This document shows, piece by piece, positions 8,220 to 15,908 of a stretch of 64,000 nucleotides of DNA. Position 1 is the first letter of the stretch; each line of letters starts with the position of its first letter. The position numbers were made by a program, and so were the translations under genes. The DNA is taken from assembly GCA_945876565.1 (NCBI GenBank), contig CAMCOS010000004.1, positions 1-64,000 on the forward strand, given 5' to 3'. Under the pieces are notes generated by a model. That model was not told the origin of the DNA and did not search any database. It saw only the letters and a program-made list of their open reading frames with translations. The stretch is from Lautropia mirabilis (lineage in GTDB: Bacteria > Pseudomonadota > Gammaproteobacteria > Burkholderiales > Burkholderiaceae_B).

Positions 8220-9527
8220 TCAGGCTATCTGTTTAGCCATCTCTTTGAGGACGGTGTGCAAAATGGCCCTGAGGCAACGGGATTCACCAGCCATCGTGGC
8301 AGACAGCTCGGGGCGGACGCTGGCGATCTGGGCGTTCTCAGCTTCGACCTCGGCATACAGCGCTTCCGCTTCCTGCACAGCGCGGCTGCGCAGGTTTTCA
8401 AGCAGTCGCTGGGCAGTGCCTTTGGCCAGATTCAACGACGCACCCGCCTCCAAGAGCAGACCATGGTTGATGTCCGAGAAGTGCCGCACACCCAGAATCG
8501 GCCATGCCAGTTGGGTTTGTGTGGGCCATCCTTTTTTGTCGAAGGCGACGCAGTCATATGTGGCGACGCTGAGCAGGTCGTAAAACGGTGCCAACTGAAC
8601 CCCCTCATGCGAGACCAGAAAGCTCAGGTTTTTCAGATGGGCATCGCTGTTGCCGACGAGCACATTGAACACCAACCAGCCAAAGAGACGAGCGCGTGCG
8701 ACCGCCGGGCTGCGACAGGCGTTGGCCAGCGCCGCCAGACTCTCCATACTGCCCTGGCTGTATTTGAAGCTTCGATCCAGCCCGAGTAACTGGCAGGCAT
8801 CAATCACGTGGCGGCGTTGCCAGCCTTGATCGTCTGAAATCCGGTCAAAGCGATCAATCAGGTACACCGGTGATGGCACATAGCGGCGGTGCACTTCAGG
8901 CACATCCAGCCCGAGTCGTTTGGCCAGCCGCATCACGAACCATTCGTTGATCACGGAATGCGGGTAGTCCTCGTCCGGGTGATCCGGCTTCAGAATATGG
9001 GTAGAGGGTGTGGCGCCAGCGGGTTCAAACAGCGCGTCATCGTGAAGAACGACCGCCAGCTTGTGCTGGGCGCCCGCCAGCGACATGCGCTTGATGGCCG
9101 CATGCGTCAGCGGTGCCTTGGGCAGTTGCCGAATTCTCGCCTCCAGTGCAGCGTCGGGCAACGGGCGCAATGGCTCTGTCATGTGCGGCGCAGCCTCGGG
9201 CGGCAGCAAGGTCACTGACCCTGCGGATTCCGCGCCGTACCAGGCCAACAAGCCAAAAGCATCTGCCGCATCCAGTTTGGCGTCTCCAGCCAGCAGCACA
9301 CGTTGGCCTTCTTCTGGCAGCAGGTTGTCGAAATACCATTGAACGGGGCGCTTGCTAGCGCCGTCCAGCAAGGTCTCTGCGTTCAGTGGCAGATGCGGGC
9401 TGAGCGCGAAGCCCCTTGGGTTTGCAACCCAGCCCGCTGCATATTGAAATCCCCACAGGCTAGCCACCTCTTGCAAGGTGCCGACCTCCATCTGGTTGAT
9501 CGATGCTCGCAAGGAGCGGCCACTCAT
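8220..9527 (-). CDS. hipA: HipA-family serine/threonine kinase toxin
   Basis: A 435-residue HipA-like kinase. Seen: SLAGAQHKLAV at residues 149-159 (P-loop-like segment), THILKP with likely ATP-binding Lys180, LIDRFDR, the catalytic loop NVLVGNSDAHLKN at 288-300 (Asp295), and APFYDLL at 313-319 with metal-binding Asp317. In E. coli HipA phosphorylates glutamyl-tRNA synthetase and causes persistence; other HipA-type kinases hit other targets. The start overlaps the hipB stop by four bases, so the pair is one transcript. All key residues are present, so it looks active. Confidence 0.9.
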   Translation of the reverse strand: MSGRSLRASINQMEVGTLQEVASLWGFQYAAGWVANPRGFALSPHLPLNAETLLDGASKRPVQWYFDNLLPEEGQRVLLAGDAKLDAADAFGLLAWYGAESAGSVTLLPPEAAPHMTEPLRPLPDAALEARIRQLPKAPLTHAAIKRMSLAGAQHKLAVVLHDDALFEPAGATPSTHILKPDHPDEDYPHSVINEWFVMRLAKRLGLDVPEVHRRYVPSPVYLIDRFDRISDDQGWQRRHVIDACQLLGLDRSFKYSQGSMESLAALANACRSPAVARARLFGWLVFNVLVGNSDAHLKNLSFLVSHEGVQLAPFYDLLSVATYDCVAFDKKGWPTQTQLAWPILGVRHFSDINHGLLLEAGASLNLAKGTAQRLLENLRSRAVQEAEALYAEVEAENAQIASVRPELSATMAGESRCLRAILHTVLKEMAKQIA

Positions 9528-9790
9528 GGCTTATCCTTGGTGGTCGCAGGTTCGTTCAAGTGGGTGGCAACGCTCTCGGGCACATCCAATATGACCAGAA
9601 TGCCCAGCCCTTCGAGCACTTGAAAGAGCTTACCCCACTGCACGGACTCACTGCCGCGTTCGATCTTGCCCAGAAAATTCTCGCTGACGCCGATGCTGCC
9701 TGCTGCATCGTCCTGGCGGATCTTCTGTGCCTTGCGGCTGGCGCGTACTACCTTGCCGATGGCTGCTGCATTGTCGATGGGTATTTTCAC
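9524..9790 (-). CDS. hipB: HipB-type antitoxin and repressor
   Basis: An 88-residue XRE-family protein: IGKVVRASRKAQKIRQDDAAGSIGVSENFLGKIERG is the helix-turn-helix, followed by a beta strand (LGILVILDVP) and a short basic tail. It starts at a GTG (9790) with GAGGA six bases upstream. That ribosome site lies inside operator-like site O1, so repressor binding there would also cover the start region at the DNA level. It overlaps hipA by four bases. HipB proteins bind HipA and repress the operon. Confidence 0.88.
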   Translation of the reverse strand: MKIPIDNAAAIGKVVRASRKAQKIRQDDAAGSIGVSENFLGKIERGSESVQWGKLFQVLEGLGILVILDVPESVATHLNEPATTKDKP

Positions 9791-9794
9791 GATA

Positions 9795-9816
9795 AGTCCT
9801 CACGTTTGTGAGGATT
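9795..9816. promoter_or_regulatory. hipBA operator-like site O1
   Basis: A 22-bp site, AGTCC-N12-GGATT, whose core TCCTCAC-GTTT-GTGAGGA (9797-9814) is a perfect inverted repeat. It overlaps the hipB ribosome binding site. E. coli HipB operators are TATCC-N8-GGATA, so the outer half-sites are alike but the spacer is longer. Confidence 0.65.
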
Positions 9817-9844
9817 CTGCACTAGGCACGCGCGCTTGGCAACC

Positions 9845-9866
9845 AATCCATGCGATCGTAAGGATT
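9845..9866. promoter_or_regulatory. hipBA operator-like site O2
   Basis: AATCC-N12-GGATT, starting exactly 50 bp from O1. The inner bases include GCGATCG, which is itself nearly palindromic. Probably a second repressor site in the hipBA promoter region. Confidence 0.55.
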
Positions 9867-9894
9867 TTCCGTTTGCGCCCTCTTGCTTGCTCAA

Positions 9895-9916
9895 AATCCG
9901 TATGAATGTGAGGATT
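9895..9916. promoter_or_regulatory. hipBA operator-like site O3
   Basis: AATCC-N12-GGATT again, 50 bp beyond O2, with a GTGAGGA half-site identical to that in O1. The following gene-free stretch (9917-10201) up to higA shows no feature I recognise. Confidence 0.55.
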
Positions 9917-10201
9917 TTGAATGAAAATCGCTTAATGACTCGTTAAAAGTCAACAAGCGCATCAGTCACTCCGGGCTTTCCTGCTGTTACGAATCAACAG
10001 GTTAGAAACGGCCGTTAGGAGCGATGAGGACAAATGAGGAAGGATGCGTACAGGTTGGGGCTAATGCGAAACGAAGTTGGAGTGTAGCATCCTGCATAAC
10101 AGCCCTCCCGGAGTCTTGCGCCAATCGCAGGAAAACCTCCGGCTTAATGTCAAATTTGAGGGGAAGGTCTGTCTTCGCTCATACCCCCGCCTGAATGTAA
10201 A

Positions 10202-10489
10202 TCAGCAGACCTGCAACCGCAGATTCTTGCCACACGCTTGTACGTAGCGGCGCAGGGTGGCGACCGATGGTGAATGTTTCCCCGTTGCCAGAGATTTCTC
10301 CAGCCGCGCCACCGATGGCGCTTGCGTGCCCATCCGTGCAGCGAGATCCGCCTGCGTCAAGCCGGCTTCCAGCCTGGCCTTGAGCAAGGCGTCGAGCAGC
10401 TCACCTTCTTCCCGTTCGATGCGTTCAACCTCGGCTTTCACGCCAGAGCGGCTCATCAGTGCTTTGACCACTTCGTCATGCGTTTTCAT
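10202..10489 (-). CDS. higA: HigA-type XRE antitoxin
   Basis: A 95-residue protein with an acidic N-terminal helix region and an XRE helix-turn-helix (AGLTQADLAARMGTQAPSVARLE), ending with the LRRYVQACGKNLRLQV tail typical of HigA antitoxins paired with Gp49-like toxins. It follows its toxin gene and overlaps it by 14 bp, the reversed order characteristic of higBA. Expected to neutralise the toxin and repress the operon. Confidence 0.8.
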   Translation of the reverse strand: MKTHDEVVKALMSRSGVKAEVERIEREEGELLDALLKARLEAGLTQADLAARMGTQAPSVARLEKSLATGKHSPSVATLRRYVQACGKNLRLQVC

Positions 10490-10808
10490 GCTTCACCTCT
10501 TTCAAGCGAATCATCGCCGTATCCAACTCGCGCGGGGGCGTGCGATTGGTCTTCTTCAAAAAACTGTGCAACATCACGATCCGTCGGCCCACCTGCGTGC
10601 AGTAAAACACCCGAGCAATGCCTTCAGCACCTTTGAGCCGAAGTTCGAACAAGCCGCTCTTCATGGCCTTGGTGTGAGGCTCGCCCAGATTGGGCCCCAG
10701 CGCCACCATGCGCCGAGTCAGCACCACATAGCGCGCAGCCAGCGTGTCAGGCAAGTCCAAGATCTCATCTTGTACGGCTTCGCTGTAGTAGCGAATCTCG
10801 TATTCCAT
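10476..10808 (-). CDS. higB: HigB/RelE-type toxin (phage Gp49-like)
   Basis: About 110 residues from the ATG at 10808 (MEYEIRYYSEAVQDEILDLP). Downstream are GLFELRLKGAEGIARVFYCTQVGRRIVMLHSFLKKTNRTP and ELDTAMIRLKE, the core of Gp49/HigB-like ribosome-dependent mRNA interferases. The longer open frame from 10826 lacks a better start. Toxin-first order and the overlap with higA fit higBA. It is divergent from a truncated HTH gene at 10829, so both probably share a promoter region. Confidence 0.8.
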   Translation of the reverse strand: MEYEIRYYSEAVQDEILDLPDTLAARYVVLTRRMVALGPNLGEPHTKAMKSGLFELRLKGAEGIARVFYCTQVGRRIVMLHSFLKKTNRTPPRELDTAMIRLKEVKHENA

Positions 10809-10828
10809 ACGCCCGCATAGTAACAAAT

Positions 10829-11020
10829 ATGTTAATTGCCATCAATGAGAACGAACTTGCCACGCGCTGGGGCGTCAGCCCCAAGACATTGCAGCGTTGG
10901 CGATCAGAAGGCCGAGGTTCGCGTTACCTCAAGCTTTCAAAGCGCGTGACGTACCCGCTAGACGAGATCTTCCAAAAAAATCGATCGATGGAGGGCCCTG
11001 ATGCGCTATATCATCGCGGA
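10829..11020 (+). pseudogene. Truncated AlpA-like helix-turn-helix gene
   Basis: The first ~50 codons encode NELATRWGVSPKTLQRWRSEG and KRVTYPLDEI, clearly related to the protein at 7952-8173. Similarity ends near 10985 and the frame then runs into unrelated DNA, entering the decayed NTPase region around 11.05 kb. The missing C-terminus suggests a deletion or recombination joint. The N-terminal HTH might still be expressed as a fusion, but I treat it as broken. Confidence 0.5.
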
Positions 11021-11089
11021 AATTATCGGCGCCAAGCAACCAATTGCAGCCCGTTACATACCCCAAACACCGCCAGCACTCGCCTCGCC

Positions 11090-12185
11090 GGCCAGGTAAC
11101 AGAGGAATTTAGGATCAACCGTATCCACTGCCATCTGTCGCTCGACTGCGGATCGAGTATCTCGGCACCGCGCGGCCCGGCCACATATCGCTCGATCCTG
11201 GCGATCACGGCTTCGGGCGCGACCGGAGCGATATTCGTGAAGATCTGGAGGCCGTCTTCGCCCAACGCCGCGAGATCGCCAAAAATACCGTCGGCACCGA
11301 GCCAGCGCTCGACCGCGGCTCGTGCCTCGGCGCTGTCGTGCAGATAGCCGAGGCGGCGCGAGAGGGACTTCAGCATCCGCGCCGTGAGCGAAGTGCAGAA
11401 GCGATCGAAATCGGCCGGGGGCATGCGTTCGAGGGCGAACCCGGCGAGCGGGTTCGCGATCGCGTGCGGCAGGATCGCGCGCCACGCGGAAATTGCCGTC
11501 ACTGAACTCCGATATCGTTCGCCGGTCCACCTGCGTTACATTGGGGAAGGTCTTTTCCAGCCATAGCTCTACCATTTCGGGCGATGCTGATTGCAGGCGA
11601 AAGACCTCGGTACGCTCGGGCTCATCGTCGCGAACATCATATTCGACCGTGAGGAGGCTGACCTGGCTCCCCGCTTGCGAACAGATGCGGGCAAGTTCGC
11701 TGTGCGTCGCCGGATTGCAGTTATCGACGATCAGGATCGCGCGTTGCCGTGCGATCACCAGCTTGCGCGCCATGCCCCCGAGTGGTCGGGTCAGTCTCGA
11801 TTGAATAGTCGGTATAAACGGCAAGCCCCGGGTCGAGCGGCGCCTCGCCGACACCATCCTCGAACAGTGCCTGCACGAGACGAGTCTTTCCGAGACCGGA
11901 CAAGCCGATCAACCGGATACATTGGCGAGCTTTGGTAAGAGAGACACGAAGCCGGGCGATACCCTCGCCGATGGTGAGTTGCTCGTGGTCGCTCGTTCGC
12001 TCATCGGTTAGGCAAGCCTTGTCGTTGAAGAGATAGGGCGTTTCCTCGCTCACGCCGACGCCGCACCAATCTCCAATGCTGCTCCAGCCGGACATACCGA
12101 TGCCGAGCCGCGTGCGTACCCAAGCGGCGATTCCGGGATAGTGATTGACCCATGTTGCCAGCCGGTCGCGATCGTTCTGCCGTCG
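11090..12185 (-). pseudogene. Decayed STAND/AAA-type NTPase gene
   Basis: Three minus-strand pieces in different frames belong to one ancestral gene. Piece one (about 12180-11797) has RLATWVNHYPGIAAWVRTRL and the Walker A motif GLSGLGKTRLVQALFED. Piece two (about 11790-11500) has MARKLVIARQRAILIVDNCNP with a Walker B-like ILIVDN. Piece three (about 11500-11090) has WRAILPHAIANPLAGFALERM, RLGYLHDSAEARAAVERWL and IFTNIAPVAPEAV. At least one frameshift lies near 11790 and an internal deletion near 11500. STAND NTPases of this shape are often anti-phage sensors, but I cannot assign a family. It should be non-functional. Confidence 0.55.
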
Positions 12186-12199
12186 AGAGTCCAACAGTA

Positions 12200-12345
12200 G
12201 TAAGCAACGTGATGAGCAGACCGATTCCACCCGCAGCCAGAGTCAATATGCTTTTATCGTGTTCAAGTGCGGTGTTAAACCAGGCAGTCACTGCTGCAGA
12301 GTAGTACTCAACAGTCTTGAGATCTTCAATTTCTTGTGGGGTCAT
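12200..12345 (-). pseudogene. Truncated small membrane protein
   Basis: From the ATG at 12345 the frame reads MTPQEIEDLKTVEYYSAAV, then WFNTALEHDKSILTLAAGGIG and LLITLLTTVGLST, a soluble helix followed by one clear hydrophobic helix. Near 12200 it runs into sequence that belongs, in another frame, to the decayed NTPase gene. It looks like the N-terminus of a two- or four-helix membrane protein cut by the same deletion. I do not recognise a family. Confidence 0.4.
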
Positions 12346-12378
12346 GTGTCTGGAAACCAACAGGTTGGACTCCCCGGA

Positions 12379-13233
12379 TCATCTTGAGATGGTGGATTGA
12401 GGAGGGTAGTCTTTCAGACTCATGTGCTCAAGGCGCCACTCTTTGAAGTTCTCCGACTGAGCAACTGTGATTGCGTTGTCAGACATGGGATCGCAGTACG
12501 TCAGGCATATGCCCTGCCACTCGCCGGTCTGTGACTCAAATGCCTCAGCGAACAATCGTTCGAGTTCTTCAGCGGCATTGCTTGCAACCGCTGCCGCTGC
12601 CGGCTCATCACGCAAGCTGTTGTACAAGACCACAATGCCGAGCTGGTACGTATCAGCCGGTGCAACTCGCTCCACGTCTTCACCCTCATCAAGGTCAAAG
12701 AGCAGTCCACGTATGTGATCGCCCCCTGCCTCGAGGATGCCTTCAATGCGATCAAGAAAAGTCTCTTTGCCCGGCATCTGTGGCGATCTCAGACGCGCTT
12801 CAAATACCTCTGGAAATGCAGCGCGCCGGTAACGTGCTGCCAGCCACTTTTGGAGAATGTTGTGTCCCTGCTTGTCTAGCACGATATCCCGGCGGGGCGC
12901 ACATGTGGACAAACTGGCCTTGGACACAGGGATTTTTTCTGTTGCGGAAAGTTCGAGAACAACTAGGCCATCGGCCGACTGATACTCGATTTGCAGACGT
13001 CGAGCGGTCTTGGCGAATGAATCGCGGCCAAGCTTGCGCACCCGCTTTCCCATGATCACTTCAGCGTTCGGCTCTTTGCTTTCGCTGGCAGCTAAATCGC
13101 AATCGTGAGAAATCACTACGGCATATACAGGTTCTGACGAACCATCAGCAGATCCCAGGCCGCAGATCGCGACTGCTTCGTCGCTCAGAATGTCGCCTTG
13201 GCGCCAAGACAGATTTCTCGCAGTGTCCACCAT
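12379..13233 (-). CDS. Unknown protein with VVISHDCDL motif
   Basis: A 284-residue soluble protein of unknown function. The early GDIL and VYAVVISHDCDLAAS motifs are its most distinctive part; later segments include FPEVFEARLR, GLLFDLDEGEDVERV and a C-terminal WQGICLTYCDPMSDNAITVAQSE. The ATG at 13233 has GAGGTG eight bases upstream and is preferred over the TTG at 13248. It lies 11 bases after the stop of an XRE-type gene and two genes after a TIGR04255-like gene, all on the minus strand, so it is the last gene of a likely operon. No catalytic family could be recognised. Intact, with no sign of decay. Confidence 0.7.
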   Translation of the reverse strand: MVDTARNLSWRQGDILSDEAVAICGLGSADGSSEPVYAVVISHDCDLAASESKEPNAEVIMGKRVRKLGRDSFAKTARRLQIEYQSADGLVVLELSATEKIPVSKASLSTCAPRRDIVLDKQGHNILQKWLAARYRRAAFPEVFEARLRSPQMPGKETFLDRIEGILEAGGDHIRGLLFDLDEGEDVERVAPADTYQLGIVVLYNSLRDEPAAAAVASNAAEELERLFAEAFESQTGEWQGICLTYCDPMSDNAITVAQSENFKEWRLEHMSLKDYPPQSTISR

Positions 13234-13244
13234 TCGTGAACACC

Positions 13245-13916
13245 TCAAGCATCTTCAGCTAGGTGGGGAACAGCAAACTCTGAGTCGACGTGTGCACTTT
13301 TCTTGCGCCCAGCCAACCGCGAAGCGAGCCGTTCGCGTTGTTGAGATTCCCTAATCAATGTGTCCGTCAATTTCCGAGCCAAATCGACGACGTCTGCACC
13401 TTTCGTCACAGAGTCTAAAAGTGACGGCGCAAGACCAATCTTTCGCCTCAACAACTGGGGCGCAATTTCAAGACCTGATTCGGCCAACACGTCTGCAGCT
13501 CTAGCAAGGGTTGAAAGTTTCTCTGCATTGGCTGGTGAAAGAGCCCCACCCTTGGCCCACTCGTGGACTGCCTGCCGTGTCACTCCGAAAACCCGTGCCA
13601 GCTCTGTGACGGAGATTTTTAATACCTCACGGATGTGCGCCAAATCACGAACAGAAGAACTGCTGTTGTTCGCCGCTTGGTTTACTGCTTCATGAATCTC
13701 GATCTGGTTTATGGTCCAGTTCGATGTGGCTGCACTGGCATGAAGATACATCGGAGACAGCAGGCCAAAAGTCCCGGCCACGCAATACTTTATTATCCGG
13801 CCAGCCAAGTCGCATCCGAGGTCGGATGGCTTTTCTTCAAACGAATCGGAGGCAGAGAATGTCGTTGCCTTTCCGGTATGTCGAACCGGACCATCTGCTT
13901 GATAAGCTGCGTACAT
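13245..13916 (-). CDS. XRE-type helix-turn-helix protein of unknown role
   Basis: A 223-residue protein. Residues about 92-140 form an XRE-like helix-turn-helix (LAHIREVLKISVTELARVFGVTRQAVHEWAKG), followed by a helical region (NAEKLSTLARAADVLAESG), an ADVVDLARKLTDTLI helix and a basic tail. The N-terminal 90 residues show no known domain. GGGAGG lies eight bases before the ATG at 13916, supporting this long start. It begins 18 bases after the stop of the TIGR04255-like gene and is followed closely by the VVISHDCDL protein. It could be the regulator or antitoxin-like member of this set. Confidence 0.7.
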   Translation of the reverse strand: MYAAYQADGPVRHTGKATTFSASDSFEEKPSDLGCDLAGRIIKYCVAGTFGLLSPMYLHASAATSNWTINQIEIHEAVNQAANNSSSSVRDLAHIREVLKISVTELARVFGVTRQAVHEWAKGGALSPANAEKLSTLARAADVLAESGLEIAPQLLRRKIGLAPSLLDSVTKGADVVDLARKLTDTLIRESQQRERLASRLAGRKKSAHVDSEFAVPHLAEDA

Positions 13917-13934
13917 AGTAGATACCTCCCATCC

Positions 13935-14738
13935 TCAGATCTTCCACGCTTTAAGCGCGTCAGGCATAACAACTGCATTGAAAGCAACGTCGATTCCCGC
14001 TCGCAGGAGCGTCAGCTGGGATTTGATCTCATCCAAACTAAGCGTGTTCCGACCATCAATGGATGCATCGGTATCCACGATTGCATGAACACCATTGATT
14101 TTTTGGAATCGATCTGCAACCTTGACTCCAATTGGCTGAAGATCCATGGGGAACCCCAAAGGTCCCGCTTGAATGATCGTTCTGGCAAGCACGGCACACC
14201 CGGCAGTTTGAAAGTGCGTCTCAGAAAAAGAGTGTGACACCTGAACGTCATCAGGCAACTTGTTGCTCAATCCAAGGACGCCTGAAGCCAAATATTCAGG
14301 TAGGCCATCTTCGCCATTGGGCGGAACGATTGCATCAAGATATCGAAGTCCAACGCGTTCGGTATGTGCCAGGGTCATGCATTCATGCACTATGCCCAGC
14401 CCCTTCATGAATTCATCAATAAACGACTCGAAGGTGTCGTACTCAGTCGTTTGAAATGAAAGGGCGTTTTGTTCGACGATAAAGCCCCTGGTGCTATCTG
14501 AGCTGGAAAACATGAGCCGCTCGACTTTCTCGACGGTTGGCTGCTGTTGTTGCGGCTCATCACCAATTTGAGACATCAACGAAATCGCCATGGCTACCCC
14601 CTTCTTAAAGTCGGGGTAGCCAGCTTTACGCATGCGATCCTGAATCTCGTCTGCATAAGCAGCAAGGCGCAGGACAGGGTTGTGCCGAACCTGGGCAATG
14701 GTGAAGTACACCGGCGCGTTCTTCATTTTTTCACCCAT
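13935..14738 (-). CDS. TIGR04255-like sporadically distributed protein
   Basis: A 267-residue protein beginning MGEKMKNAPVYFTIAQVRHNP, which with YADEIQDRMRKAGYPDF matches the N-terminus of the TIGR04255 family, a patchily distributed bacterial and archaeal group of unknown function. Later features are TRGFIVEQNALSFQTTEYDTFESF, ERVGLRYLDAIVPP and a C-terminal DTDASIDGRN plus helix. The ATG at 14738 has GGAG six bases upstream and is preferred over the GTG at 14750. First gene of a tight three-gene set; repeats just upstream may be its operator. Confidence 0.7.
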   Translation of the reverse strand: MGEKMKNAPVYFTIAQVRHNPVLRLAAYADEIQDRMRKAGYPDFKKGVAMAISLMSQIGDEPQQQQPTVEKVERLMFSSSDSTRGFIVEQNALSFQTTEYDTFESFIDEFMKGLGIVHECMTLAHTERVGLRYLDAIVPPNGEDGLPEYLASGVLGLSNKLPDDVQVSHSFSETHFQTAGCAVLARTIIQAGPLGFPMDLQPIGVKVADRFQKINGVHAIVDTDASIDGRNTLSLDEIKSQLTLLRAGIDVAFNAVVMPDALKAWKI

Positions 14739-14749
14739 GACACTCTCCA

Positions 14750-14821
14750 CTTGACAATCCGATTGACAGTTTACACCATAATTGACAGTCGTGGAAGTAG
14801 CCGAGTAGCCGGGTAGCCGGA
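14750..14821. promoter_or_regulatory. Repeat cluster upstream of the TIGR04255-like gene
   Basis: On the + strand ATTGACAGT occurs at 14762 and 14781 (19 bp apart) and CTTGACAAT at 14750; these are followed by three tandem 8-bp units TAGCCGAG, TAGCCGGG and TAGCCGGA at 14798-14821. They lie in the only sizeable gap of the minus-strand cluster, directly before the TIGR04255-like start, and are plausible regulator sites, perhaps for the XRE-type protein of the same operon. Confidence 0.45.
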
Positions 14822-14851
14822 GCAGAACTACTGCACGCAGACCGACAGATC

Positions 14852-15268
14852 TCAGGGCACTCGCACCGGTCGCGCGACCCGTGGCCTTCGAGCCTGACTA
14901 TCCGTCTGCAGGTTAGCCGTCCGGGAGAGGATCCGGAGGATTGCCTGGTCATGGTGGCACGCGCGGAATGCGTCGGCCACATAGGTATCGATGAACGTGG
15001 CCGTTGCCTGGCCATCCGCCGGAGCCGACACAGCACCATCCGGGATTTCTCTGGGCCAGCCCCGGGCAGCCCGAAAGCCACTCACCAAGTGTGAAAAGTA
15101 CGGCCACGTGTGGTCCAGATGGGCGTCATCGATGGTGACCCGCACTCCGGTCAGTTCACACTCAACCCGCCCATTCATCAGGCTTTGCCATCCATGACTC
15201 CCCACGAATTGATATCGAATCTCACATTTCCAACATAAGAACTTCTTCCAAGTCAGATCCATGCGCAC
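14852..15268 (-). CDS. DUF3223/DCL-like protein
   Basis: Up to 138 residues. The segment VECELTGVRVTIDDAHLDHTWPYFSHLVSGF followed by FIDTYVADAFRACHHDQAILRILSRTANL resembles the C-terminal half of DUF3223 (DCL-type) proteins, where a VDH-x-F-x-LV pattern precedes F-x-H-A-LRLVS-N. The open frame overlaps the macro-domain gene by 47 bp; the true start may be an internal ATG at 15178, or the two may have been one gene before a frameshift. Function unknown in bacteria. Assignment is from memory of the motif pattern and is moderate. Confidence 0.5.
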   Translation of the reverse strand: MRMDLTWKKFLCWKCEIRYQFVGSHGWQSLMNGRVECELTGVRVTIDDAHLDHTWPYFSHLVSGFRAARGWPREIPDGAVSAPADGQATATFIDTYVADAFRACHHDQAILRILSRTANLQTDSQARRPRVARPVRVP

Positions 15269-15908
15269 GCATCGCGGAGTTCAATGCCGCAACTGTGAAC
15301 TCAGGCACCGACGGCGTACGAAAATCGAAGGCCAAACGTCTGGCTTTGATCGTTTCCCGATTAACACGCAGGAACTCCCCAATGCTTGCAGCCAGCGCAT
15401 CTATGTCCTGCCGGTCGCGGACCAGTTCGCGCGGCACAGCGCTGACGGGTGCCTGCGGATGAAGCGAGCCAACTGAGGATCGATCGTTGACCTCACTCAC
15501 AAATGACTTCACCAGCTCGCGATCGATACCGAGTCGTCGTGCGTGAATATCCAGTGGTGAGAGCCCGTCCTCGGCATAAGTCAAAATGTGAAACTGATCC
15601 AGATTGTCGCGAACCTCTGATTCCTTAACTCTTGAAACTCTCAGGGGTACGAGCGCCTGCGGGGTGCTTTCTTCGGCGGATGCGACATACTGTTCAAGCG
15701 ACCGACGGAACAGGTGCAAGAGTTCATCGCTCACCACCACAAAACGAATTTCCAGCAGATTTTGAAGCGCCCCTGCCATTTGGCATGCAACACGCACCAG
15801 GATTGGAATGGCTTCCTCCGCTGGGTAGCCGTAGACGCCCATCGAAATCGCAGGAACAGCCAATCGGGTTAAGCCATTCTCGTCAGCTAGCGCGATGGTG
15901 TTGCGCAT
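15222..15908 (-). CDS. Macro-domain protein lacking its N-terminal part
   Basis: A 228-residue frame from the ATG at 15908. Residues 6-30 (ALADENGLTRLAVPAISMGVYGYPAEEA) are the second half of a macro domain, including the ISxGVYGYP loop that contacts ADP-ribose. The first half, with the NAAN and glycine-rich loop, is absent: upstream codons stay open to about 16035 but show no macro motif. A C-terminal region of about 150 residues (LDQFHILTYAEDGLSPLDIHARRLGIDRELV) has no recognised domain. Either an N-terminally deleted remnant or an unusual start. Macro domains bind or remove ADP-ribose. Confidence 0.55.
   Translation of the reverse strand: MRNTIALADENGLTRLAVPAISMGVYGYPAEEAIPILVRVACQMAGALQNLLEIRFVVVSDELLHLFRRSLEQYVASAEESTPQALVPLRVSRVKESEVRDNLDQFHILTYAEDGLSPLDIHARRLGIDRELVKSFVSEVNDRSSVGSLHPQAPVSAVPRELVRDRQDIDALAASIGEFLRVNRETIKARRLAFDFRTPSVPEFTVAALNSAMRAHGSDLEEVLMLEM

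Noticed and set aside
12471-13055. 194-aa plus-strand frame
   Set aside because: Shadow of the VVISHDCDL gene on the other strand, which has a good start and operon context.
13635-14237. 200-aa plus-strand frame
   Set aside because: Antisense across the XRE-type and TIGR04255-like genes; no ribosome site or domain.
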